Source: Hyperoplus lanceolatus
Taxonomy: Eukaryota; Chordata; Actinopteri; Uranoscopiformes; Ammodytidae
Assembly (NCBI GenBank): GCA_026929865.2
Contig: CM049405.1
Location: 21,563,501 to 21,627,500, forward strand
Length of the DNA: 64,000 nucleotides
Direction: 5' to 3'
Positions within the stretch are counted from its first letter, which is position 1. Every line of letters begins with the position of its first letter. Below the pieces are notes generated by a model. The model was not told the origin of the DNA, did no database searches, and saw only the letters and a list, made by a program, of their open reading frames with translations. Positions 30,680 through 64,000 of this stretch are shown here, piece after piece. The position numbers and the translations under genes were made by a program.

Positions 30680-32590
30680 TGATGCTTACATGCTGTATAG
30701 GATGGCTATGCTTTGAGCTAAATGAAAGCGTCAGCATGCTAACATGCTCCCAGTCAAAATGCTAACGTGTTGATGTTTCAGATGGGAAATATTTACCTAA
30801 ATCAGCATCTAAGTTTAATGTGTCAGCATGCTGTATTTTTTTTTATTATTAGAACTAAACAGAAAGTACAGCAAAGGGGGATGGAAGCCTAACCCATTGG
30901 CATTGCGGGTATTTGGTCTTAAACCAAAGAATCGTATTTTTAAACTCAGGCTGATGCTAGATAAGGTTAAAGAGATCAGCGCAGGTTTCACAATTCATCC
31001 TGGTGGAGGCATTTATATTTACACAATTCCATAGCAATTCATCCAATAGCTGTAGAGACACCCCTCACATTTAAAGGACATAATCATCAGAGTCATTAGG
31101 ATTTCCTTGGTCATTGAGACTAAAATATCTGCCTCAGTCAGTCAGTCAGGTTAATCCCATAGATAGTAAATAATATGGATGTAGCATCCGGGCTGACCTC
31201 AGTTATTCACACGGCATCCATTAATCCTGGTTTGTGCGCGTCACCATTTTGTGAGGGGGGAGGGAGATAGCTGATGTAGGCTATAGAGCTGTTAAGCGGA
31301 AGTGCCTTACTTCCGGGACATGGGACCTCTCGGCTCGAAAAATTACAACGGTAGTCAATGGAAAGAAATGTATAATTTTCTGGTCCCAGTCATGAAATGC
31401 CTTCGATTACACATATGTTTTGTATGGATTTAGATGGTATTTTTTCGTGCAAAGAATGGAACAATTTAGCGAGTAGAAGCTGGATACGGTCAGGTTTTGT
31501 GCAGAGCGCTTTTGTGGACTACAGCTCTTCGCTGCTCTTGACACTTATGATATAGGTCACCACCACTCGCACCCGCTTAGCTCAGAAACATGGTTGTGTC
31601 TTTAATGCACTTTACCGCCTTCTTTCAATGACAAGACAAAAGTCTTCAGCGTGGCGAAAACCACTACACAAGTGGACATGTGGAGAGTTTCAATTTCTCG
31701 AGCGGGGAGATTGTTGGCGTTGTCCACGCCAGCCATTAGCATTAGCATTAGCACTGTCAGTCGAGAAGTGGAGGGAATGTGTTGAGGTGTCGTCACAGAG
31801 GCGACAAGACTTGTAGTTGTTCTCGTAACATTTTTTCAAAAGCCGTTAGACGAATAATCATACAACTTACCGTCAAACTCTTCAGATGAAAAATGATCAT
31901 TTAGACCCATAAAAAACATATACGTAATCCAAGGCATTTAATGACTGGGACCAGAAAATAGTAGATTACTTTCCATAGACTCCCATTAATTTTTTTCAGC
32001 CGAGAGGTCCCATGCCCCGTAATTCCGCCACTTCCGCTTAACAGCTCTATACCTCGAGGCTCCGAGGCAAAGTGAGGGGCAACGGGCGGAGAGCTGTCAC
32101 TCAAGAGATCGCGCCAATACCTTTTAACCTCCAAAATAATAAAAACTAGCGTGGGCCAAAAAAATTCACCCCCCTCAGTGTTGTCATGGAGATATGACCT
32201 AAACATATCTCCATTGGTTCATCCATGAATGTCTGGGAAAAAGTTCATGGCAACCCATTAAGTAGTTGTTAAGATTACAGTACAGCCCTGGAAAGAGATT
32301 AAGAGCCCACTCCAAATTGTTCTAATGTCGGCATCAGTTCATTAATGAAAGTAAATGCACATGACAATATTTTAATTTGAGAGAAATCTTGTCAGTAGTC
32401 TATAGAATACACTGAGGAAAATGTTCACTCAGACACCTACTGTATCTAAAAATAGTAAAACCAGATAACACATATCATTTTGAGTGGTCTCATTTTTTTC
32501 AGAGCTGTTTTTCATTCTGGACCAAAATGGTGGAGTATCAGACGGACCCACATTGCCATCTGTATGGCCAAGCTGCTATTTTTAAATGTA
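30680..32590 (+). repeat. Degenerate teleost GCTAACATGC / CATGGCAA repeat, split by an insertion
   Basis: Pieces of one familiar fish repeat in order: GCATGCTAACATGCTCCCAG (30.7 kb), CCATAGCAATTCATCCAATA (31.0 kb), then after an inserted element CATGGCAACCCATTAAGTAG (32.2 kb) and TCTGGACCAAAATGGTGGAG (32.5 kb). The insertion at 31282-32051 separates the halves. Confidence 0.5.
31282..32051. mobile_element. MITE with about 150-bp inverted ends, TA-flanked
   Basis: Left end TAGAGCTGTTAAGCGGAAGT recurs inverted at the right end, and similarity continues through ATGGGACCTCTCGGCT, TTTCTGGTCCCAGTCAT and AAATGCCTT over roughly 150 bp. Outer TA on both sides suggests a TA target. The middle contains a triplicated AGCATT and no transposase. 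Confidence 0.8.
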
Positions 32591-33399
32591 TTTATTTATT
32601 TAGCCTCGTAGCAATTTACTTAGACAGGACACATCTCAACCATGCAGTACTCAACTTAGCAGCCATCACCAAACCCACCAAACCTTGAACCCAAACTATC
32701 TTTTTTTCCTGTAGTTGTTTCCCAAAGCCAAGGGCAAATGCATTTTGCTGTTTGATGTTTTAGACATTTCATAATTAATCCAAGGGGCCTCAACAGATCT
32801 TCTACTGATAAAGACTGACTGCTGGGGAGTCCCAGGCATTTGAACTCCTTTGGCCATAACACCTTAATATTAGTATCATAAAGGTATGGATGGGTCATGT
32901 TGGTCCAGAAGTTAGTTATGCACAAGCAACATGCAACTGTGATTCTTGTTTCAATTCCAGCCGGTGACTTCAGCCACTTGGATTCCTATTCAGTCTTCCT
33001 GTTGCTCTCTACCATCTAAAAGTGATGTTCAATAAGGTTATGCATTGTTTCTAGGAAATATTAATTCAAATCTGCTCTGCCACACTACTGCATTTTATTA
33101 GAATGATGCAGCTTGCGGTAACAGAAGTTTCCCCATTACAAAAAGACATAATCAAACTGTTCAGATATCCTCACTTATCCTGCAAACACATCCTGATAGC
33201 AACTCAAATGAGACAACATTGGACATGACCAGATCAGCCCATGTCTTTGCCCCCGATCAGATGGTCACGACACAAGCACTTGAATTCAAACGTCCCTTAA
33301 ACAAAAGTGACAGTCAAAAGTAAATGAATTACTTGAGACAAAAGATTTTTAAAGACCGTTTCCCCTCACAATCTGCCAGCATCTCGGGGACTATCAGAC

Positions 33400-33533
33400 T
33401 GGGAATCTGACGGCAGGGCAAAGATGAATCTTATCAGCCGCTTATACAATCTGGGCTCGGAGCCTGTATCAGTAATTACAATTTATCAGGATTTGAAAGT
33501 CAAGGAGCTGATGTAGATCACAACAGGACCAGA

Positions 33534-33567
<34 letters not shown>

Positions 33568-35866
33568 TTCCCTCAGTTTGAACTTTAGAAATGTGCAACA
33601 AAGAGGAACAAATGCAGTGTTCACACGATTCCACAATTTATTTGCATTGTTGTCCAGCTCTCCATGTACACACAATAGTAACACAAATAGCATGGTACTG
33701 TAAACAATGAGTGAACATCTTTTTCGATTTTCTTGGACATAACACCATGTTATGACTGATCAGGTCAGAAGTGGGCCATTCTTGGAATTGAATTCTATCA
33801 TGGTAAATGTGCCCAGAAAACTGATAATTATTTCATCATGTTATAGAAATGATCAATATTTCACAATTTGATTTCACATCGACTTAACATTCACCATATT
33901 ACCCATTGCTGGCCAAATATTAGAAACACTGCCGAAAAGAAACTAATTTGGCAACTTGTAAAACAGAATCTTTGCAAGGCCACTCGGAGCACTTTTAAAT
34001 CAAATGCCAAAATGGATCAAGCATGCCTACATACAACCAGCTGTTGAAATACAATTGTTACAATGTGTAACAACGGTATTTGCACAACCATTAAGATTAT
34101 AGAGTTACTGGTAAAAATACATTCAGAAGGAGGTCAGATGACAGAAGACCAAATCTCCAGTTTACGGAGGCAGAACAAGAACCATTATAAACTCTGGTCA
34201 AAGTATTACGAAATGAATTCTCCACTGGGTCAATGTTACGACGTAATAATGCACTGAAGGATCTATGTCTAAATGACACAAAATATAAAAATGTATGGTC
34301 CACTGAGATGCGTTGGGACGACTAAAATGGACTTAATGTCACTGATGCTTTGCACAGCAGGTGTAAATCTGAAAATACTCCAGGGCTGTATAAAATAAAA
34401 GCCTATACTTTTGTGCATAAGCTATTACAGAACAATTACAGATAGCTCACTCAATAATACTTCATGTGCTCCCAACTATTTTGGTATTCGCTGTCCTTCA
34501 TGTTGCGAGCCCTGTCTTCGTGGGTGCAAATATGAAAAAGAGAAACAGAAGAAAAGAACAAAATACTGTCAAACACAATTTCCTCGCCTGACACTATATT
34601 TGGACGCAAACGAATGACATACAGTAAATGGTGTCAGGAGAAATCAAAGTGTGACATGCTTGTGTAATAGGTGAAGCATATGTGTTCTGAAAAAAAAAAC
34701 GCACACACTCCAGTGGATAAGTCATTATTTTCTATTCTTGCATCTGTTTGGGTGATCACAGTCTTTTCTGTTTTTCATTTGATTAAAACGTGTGTATGAC
34801 ATATGATCTTCATCATGCTGGTATTGGATTGCATCAAAGGTGCTGCTTAGCTTTTTTCTTTTTAATCAATTCTTGACAGCATTTGTGGCCATAGCAGTCT
34901 GCCACGTACAGTACAAATTCCATGATTCTGAGGTGGCATCCTAATTTATTCCTCAGTAGCCGAGTGTCGTATGAGAGAAAATCAGGGAGGGAAAATTACT
35001 GCATTGTTGTATTTTTCAAGGCAAGCCTGCTTTTGGTTTCCACATATACACAACGTATGGCATCATCAACAAAACACAATCCGACAGCAACAACTTGCGT
35101 TACAATGAAAACACTAGAAAAAGTCATTTGAAAAGAAAAAAAAACAAAAACAAAGAAAAGTTAATCAGCACTAATGTAGTGCATAGAGCATCTTGATTAT
35201 TCTCAGAAATTCAAAAAAAGGCTGTTTGTTTATCCAAAAAGGCTTGTGACATTTCCTTTTACAAAGATCCAGCGCTGATGAGACGGAGTCAAATGTCAAA
35301 TGTTCAATTGTTTTTCCGCCTCTTGCATGTCATTAGCGACCGCTGGCCCGAGATGTTTTGTCTCCCTCACGACACAAATACGAGACAAATAAACCCGGTG
35401 GTCCATCTGATTCCTGACACACACAATCCAACAACTGGGGGGGGGGGGTATACTTTGCCCTTGCCTTTAAGGATGCCTCATGATTTGTGGCTTGAAAACA
35501 GTGCTTCAACTTTTTGTTCACATTGCAAGCAGTTTAAAAAAAAATCCCAAAAAAACTAGAGGTCCATTTATTTCCAGGAGACATTTGAGCTCACTTTCAC
35601 CAAGTTTGGCTGAAGTTCCTGTTCTTCGTTGAGGCTGCAGACAGAATTCAGGGCCTCATTGCCCCCAGAGCAGCCAATCACGTGCGAGCGTTGCTATTTC
35701 GTCCGCAGCATTTTTTTTGCGACACAATTGGCACTACAGTAAATAGTCACCCAGCAAAAAGGGGCCAACAATCAAGTGGTTCGTGATGGACGTGCTTGCT
35801 AGCTATCCAGTCAGGAATCTGTCCCGAGGTCCCGAGCGTGTCCTTGTGAGGTATTAGCAGCCTGCT
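33400..35866 (-). other. Probable thsd7b 3' untranslated region
   Basis: No recognisable transposon is seen between the stop codon and about 33.4 kb, unlike most of the window. Minus-strand AATAAA hexamers occur at 35567-35572 (about 295 nt after the stop) and near 34945 and 33638. The real end cannot be told from sequence alone. A (TC)n tract lies at 33537-33564. Confidence 0.4.
33537..33564. repeat. (TC)14 microsatellite
   Basis: Perfect dinucleotide run in the probable thsd7b 3' region. Confidence 0.93.
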
Positions 35867-58964
<23,098 letters not shown>

Positions 58965-58975
58965 CTGTATACACC

Positions 58976-59001
<26 letters not shown>
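58976..59001. repeat. (AC)13 tract directly upstream of a thsd7b acceptor
   Basis: On the transcript strand this is (UG)n ending about 10 nt before the acceptor AG at 58965-58966, so it occupies the place of the polypyrimidine tract. Confidence 0.9.
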
Positions 59002-59006
<5 letters not shown>

Positions 59007-59079
59007 ACACACATATGAATACAAACACACACATGAACACGAACACACACATGAACACGAACACACACACACACACATA
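59002..59079. repeat. CACACATGAACACGAA minisatellite
   Basis: Imperfect tandem copies of a roughly 18-bp unit following the AC tract. Confidence 0.75.
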
Positions 59080-60003
59080 GGGAAAGGGGCAAAAGTTAGG
59101 GAATAAAGGAAAGCAAGCAGCACAGTGTGTAACCTATTTACAAATCAGCTCACTTACAAATGCAGAACACACACTCACCCACAGGTAAGAACTTGTATAC
59201 AGACAGTACAGTTAGTGCATACACTTGTAGGGAATGTGGTCAATTGTATTGTATTTATATAGTTCGGTAATAGGGACACTTCCTTATGGAAAATCAACAA
59301 ACAAATGTCCATTTTTTTTTATCATTTCTTACAAACTATACTTGTTTTATATGACAAGCGTCCTGCTTCGAAACACATGTGCTGTCCTCTTACTATTTGT
59401 GTTTACATTATGCATGGATGTGTATGTTACTGGGACTAGAGTCATTTACATTTCAAATTAGGGAAACAATCATTTAGTGTTGTCACATATGCTGAAAGTT
59501 AATATCAGGATGTTGTCCCTCATATTGTCAGAATATTTTATTTTAGAGTTTAGTGTATATTCAGTGAGTATCAGACATTATAAGGAATGTTCACCACCTA
59601 AACCAAAGAATGTGCCACCTTTCCCCACAGAAGGGCTCTGAACTAACGGATGGGCACTCAACATGCTGCAACCGCAGAAATGGTGAGGAAAATAGTATTA
59701 TTACTCATCACTTTGAAATAAAACCTATGCATGATATGGAGAGAACAGCATGGGGTGTGTAAAACGACAATGACCATGGCAAAAGGTAGCTTGTGCTCAT
59801 AATTGGCCGGATGTTATGCCTATTCACTTTTCCCCACTCAACCACTGGCTCTGGCATGTCTGTATTGCCAAGGGAACAGCCAGCACAATGCTCCTGTAAA
59901 CACATGTTTACTCTCAATCTATGTAACAGTCTGCCACAGTAAAAGGTACACTCTAGAGGACAATTTGCGGAAAAAGCTATGACAAGCGGTAATGGGTGTC
60001 TGT

Positions 60004-60005
<2 letters not shown>

Positions 60006-60087
<82 letters not shown>
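60006..60087. repeat. (GT)41 microsatellite
   Basis: 82 bp of uninterrupted GT in the upstream thsd7b intron. Confidence 0.97.
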
Positions 60088-60088
<1 letters not shown>

Positions 60089-61228
60089 CAGAAGAGAGGG
60101 AATGATTGTTGAGTATTCCCTCCCCTACGGGCCACACAGATGCCTATTACACACCCTCATCATCTCCCATCTGTCCCAGCAGATGCCCCTGCTGGGTGAA
60201 CTGGCAACTGCCCCGCTCCCAATTTCTCCACTATACTCCTGTAGAAACAGCTAGGCGATCAGTTAGAATCAACCGGTACAGACCGGATCCTCTCATTGGC
60301 TACTAGTTATACGGACAATCTCTATCTTCTACGCTTATTACATTTCCCGGCTCAGTGTCTTTGAGCACACTCTCAAAAGTAATGAAGTCCTTAAAAAGCA
60401 GATGGAATGTCATCCAAATGTGCTTCACATGAATAATTTCGATCCGTTTGGCACTGTCTCCAATCAAATGATATTGTTCCTACTCTCGACCAGAGGACCA
60501 GACAGGTCGCAGGAGTGTATGCGACTTGGACATATCTTCTGGCATGCATTTTGTCTTCATTAGCTAAACCAGGATAAATGTACAGAATGAACGACACTGA
60601 CCTGAGCCTGCGTGGATGTCCATATTAGCAGTGCATGACAAGCCAGAAGTTGGGCAGGGGAGAGAAGAACAATGATATGATCATTAGTTTGGATTGTGCC
60701 TGCAGCAACAGAAATGTATAGTGTTTATTTTTATATATAAATAAATTTGATTTGAAAATGCTGCTTTCTGCTTCGTGTTTCATTAATGAGGGTAGGGGGA
60801 TGATTAAGCACTTTGTTATCTACAGTGAATATAGCGGTTCTGGATATTTCGCCCAACTAAATGATTCATATTGCTGAGAGAGTTTCAAAGTGCTGCTGTC
60901 GGTTGCAACAGCTGTGCAATGGCCAGACCTGCAGCAGCTGAAGACAACTTTGAGAGATTAATTTGTCTGGAAATGATGAGATGGAAGCCGGTGTGAGCAT
61001 ATGCTCAGAGAGGCTGTTTGCTCTGTATCTTACCAAGGTTTACTAAAAGTAACGGTTACACTGTTGACTAGAAACCACCGTAATAGGGATACAAATGAAA
61101 TCCTCTCACCCAAGACCACACAACATTTTCTTGCTTTAAATATTTCTGGAAAAGGAAAAAGCAGTTAATGACCACCAATTTTCCCAGTCCCAGGTTTAAA
61201 GAAAAATATATGTACGTGTGCATTGAAA

Positions 61229-61268
61229 TGTGTGTTTGTGTGTGTGTGTGCGCGTGCGCGCGTGTGTG
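61229..61268. repeat. (TG)n / (CG)n mixed purine-pyrimidine run
   Basis: GTGTGTGTGCGCGTGCGCGCGTGTGTGC-like alternating run, of the kind able to form Z-DNA. Confidence 0.85.
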
Positions 61269-64000
61269 CATGTGGCATTGGAAGTAATTGCATTATTGTT
61301 AAAGATACTTAATTAGTGTACGATATCGCAATATTTTGGCAATGCAGCTTGAATCCAATAAAACATACATACCTGCAAACACTTGATGAGAACCCCATGC
61401 ACACATGTTCTGCCTAAATGATGCATGGGCGTACAAACAAGCAACTCATCCGCACATCCATACACACATCAGCACATATACAAAAGGAACGATGAAGTTG
61501 TAAAAGGCTGTCCTGCAGGGACAGCATTTCATTGTAAACAGAGGGACAGGAAGCCTTAAAGAGGACCACTCTCTGCTGTAAATCTCTCTAACTGTCTTTG
61601 TGTGACTACAACTTCAAATAAACTTCCCCATTACTGTCAGCAGGCCCATGGATGAGCTAGAAAACAAGGCCTCCTTTGAAAACACAGTGGGATTTATCCC
61701 CATGTGAAGATGACCTCTCACATATACTCATGAGATGATAAATTGGAATGTGCAAACATATAATGATATAACGCAGCTATGGATGACTGCCAGTGTTGAG
61801 TAAGACACATATTTGTGTTTTTCAGAAAAAGCAACAAAAACTGTGTGCAAAAGAAATGTATGTATGATTTAGATGAGCGAAGATAAGATGAAATGTATTG
61901 CCACAAGGCCTAAAATGTTTAGCAAAAGAAAAGCAAAAAGTGTTGGCTCCCGAATTTAATCAACCTAGCAGACCAACAAACCAACAAATTGAAAATAACA
62001 GATTAATTTGAAAAACCTAAGCTTGTGACCCGAGGCAATACAAAGTCTGCGAGTATGAGATCTGCTCTTAAGCCCTTCTGACACCCCTTCACCCTTCCTG
62101 ATGATTTAAAACTGGGAGGGCACTGAGTTGATTTCCATATCGTACTCTTATTCTACTGCCAAGGGCGTTGAGGAACCAAAGGCCTTACAAGATTTATATC
62201 TAACATCCGCCTTGGACCCACTGCAGTCTTGGCTCTACTGATAGGTCAGCGGCGTGACTTTCCATAATTACAGAAATGATTTGGCCATCGGGGTTTTTTG
62301 TCCAGCACGGCAATAATATCACTTTCTCATTCACCTTGTAATCTATTACCAGGACACAGCTCAACAAGACAGGAATGCATTAGCAGAGACGGATGCCCCC
62401 CCCCCCCCCTGCACCCTCATTTAATAATAGCTATATGGTCAAATGTCTTTTTCACATACTTTTTTAACAACTGAAAGTCTGTAAATAAGCTCCCCTATCA
62501 TATCAGAGCCAATGCCCCTCTCGCATAGTTCAAATGAGTACAGTTTATGAGTAATTTAGTCACACTCACACAACACATTTTTATGCAGTCAAATTCGAAT
62601 AATAATAAAATAAAAGTTTGAATTAATATATGGAGAAAACAATACAGCTTGGTGAATGTATTTATGCTTTTATGGATTACAAAACTCCCATCAAATGTGC
62701 CTTTAAGAAAAAATCCTCCCAGTTATGAAATGATGAGCACGTATTTAATATTCAGCGTGCCAATGAACAAAAGGCGTTTCGTCTAATTAGGAGATAGAAG
62801 CTTTGATTAACCTTCGTGTCTGAAGTGAATGCTGTGGACCATCTGGGTGACTAGAGGCTTTTGAGTAAAGGTTCAGAGGCTTGAAAATGTGGCTTTTCTG
62901 GGTGTCTGCACTTCAAACTGCCTTAACAATATACATTGTTTGTAATGCAAGGAGACACCTCACTTCTTGGGCCGGGAGAAAAACACATGCCCAAGCACTG
63001 CGCTACGTTAATTACACCTCATTGGCCTCAGGTATAGCTACATCAGCAGTTGGCTCCAAAAGTATTTTGTCTTAATGAAGTGGAGAAAAGAGTTTAGCAG
63101 ATGGGTGCAATCAGGTCAAAACACGATATTCTTAACATGTTTTCTTTTTTTAATGTAATACCAGTATTCGGGATTGGCAGATTCTGTAGACTTGATATAT
63201 AGGCTATTGATTGAGGGACATCACACAGGGATCTGATTGTTATTAAGATTTAATCTAGAGGAATAAACACATTTTCTTTAACCCCCCCCTCCAATATATT
63301 TGTTTAATGTGTTATTGTACTTAATATATTTTTCTTTAGTCAGAATAGACTAACAACTTGAAAGTAAAATCTCTCATCCGTCTTTGGGTCTCGCTCTTTG
63401 TCTGAAATTACGAATGGCGGCAGTAGACCGAGACAAAACAGTGTGAACTGAGTCCAATACACCTGAAGCAATCTAATGGACCTGTGTTTCAAGTTACCTA
63501 TGAATTTCCATGAAACACACATACCCAGACAGAGTAAGAGGAGGAAAAGAGTATCAAGAGGAGGGGTACTACTCAGACTAGAGAAAAGAAAAGAGTAGGC
63601 TCACACTCTGCATTTACATTTTCCAATGTGCAATCTTTTCATAATAGGATGTGCTAATTAATGGTACGAATCCAAACCCATGGAGACCACAGAAGCACCA
63701 TCCTATGTTGCTACTCAGCGACATGGTTATCACAGGAGGTGGAATCTGGATGGTTTCACAATGGTAAGAGCAAACAGAGACTCTGCGATAACATGGCAGA
63801 GGATTGGTGGAGGGTGTTGTATGACCGTAAACAACAGATGGTCAACTCATTTCACTATATGTGAAACTGTCAGCCCTAAAGACTCGGAATGAATGAATAC
63901 ACTATCTCCCACATGAATTTAGCCAGATTACTGCTGTTTCAGTATGTCCCTGGGCCTGGCTTTTCATTTGCAGCAGAAAGCATCAACAGTTACAGCTGAG

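Larger units (their letters stand above)
59080..64000. other. thsd7b intron extending to the right edge, no exon recognised
   Basis: The next upstream TSP1 exon is not found here on the minus strand. Contains the TG repeats at 60006-60087 and 61229-61268 and a C-run at 62,396-62,409. The rest is featureless AT-rich sequence. Confidence 0.55.

Overview
This window is vertebrate nuclear DNA, almost certainly from a ray-finned (teleost) fish. The evidence is GT-AG-spliced genes with small exons and kilobase-scale introns, vertebrate-specific proteins (histamine N-methyltransferase and a THSD7 family member), and a dense mix of fish-type transposons: hAT, TTAA and TWA MITEs, RTE and L2-like LINEs, long CA/TG microsatellites. 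No prokaryotic operons, CRISPR arrays, rRNA or tRNA genes were seen.

All host genes found are on the minus strand. (1) About 58,964 down to 35,867: the last 13 coding exons of a THSD7-type gene. They join in frame to 567 residues plus a stop, carrying a run of thrombospondin type-1 repeats, a juxtamembrane region, one transmembrane helix and a short cytoplasmic tail. Adjacency to HNMT argues for THSD7B rather than THSD7A. Upstream exons lie beyond the right edge. (2) 25,372 down to 16,551: a complete six-exon histamine N-methyltransferase gene (294 aa) with the expected SAM and histamine ligands at the human positions. (3) 9,862 down to 4,105: a second, diverged HNMT-like gene in tandem, exons 1-5 only; its terminal exon is not in the window and should lie past the left edge. 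The two HNMT genes share exon lengths and phases exactly from exon 2 on, and each has a splice acceptor about 10 nt before its ATG, so both seem to have a non-coding first exon. Order and orientation THSD7B-HNMT match human chromosome 2q22.

The remaining sequence is mostly intron and intergenic DNA shaped by transposons, many with readable target-site duplications. Left edge to 3.4 kb: a LINE fragment nested in an element with 35-bp inverted ends. 6.9-9.5 kb, 12.8-15.6 kb and 27.9-29.0 kb: three copies of one hAT family, each carrying a different younger nested insertion (a TA-flanked transposon, a second hAT, a TTAA MITE). Introns of the THSD7 gene hold another hAT, a Harbinger-like element, a TWA MITE and a rearranged LINE.

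I found no convincing wholly new biological system. The best leads are the divergent tandem HNMT pair with its shared non-coding-exon architecture, a UG-repeat tract sitting in place of the polypyrimidine tract at one THSD7 acceptor, a MITE abutting the hnmt stop codon that may supply its poly(A) signal, and a hAT copy that appears to have used or gained a cryptic left end.
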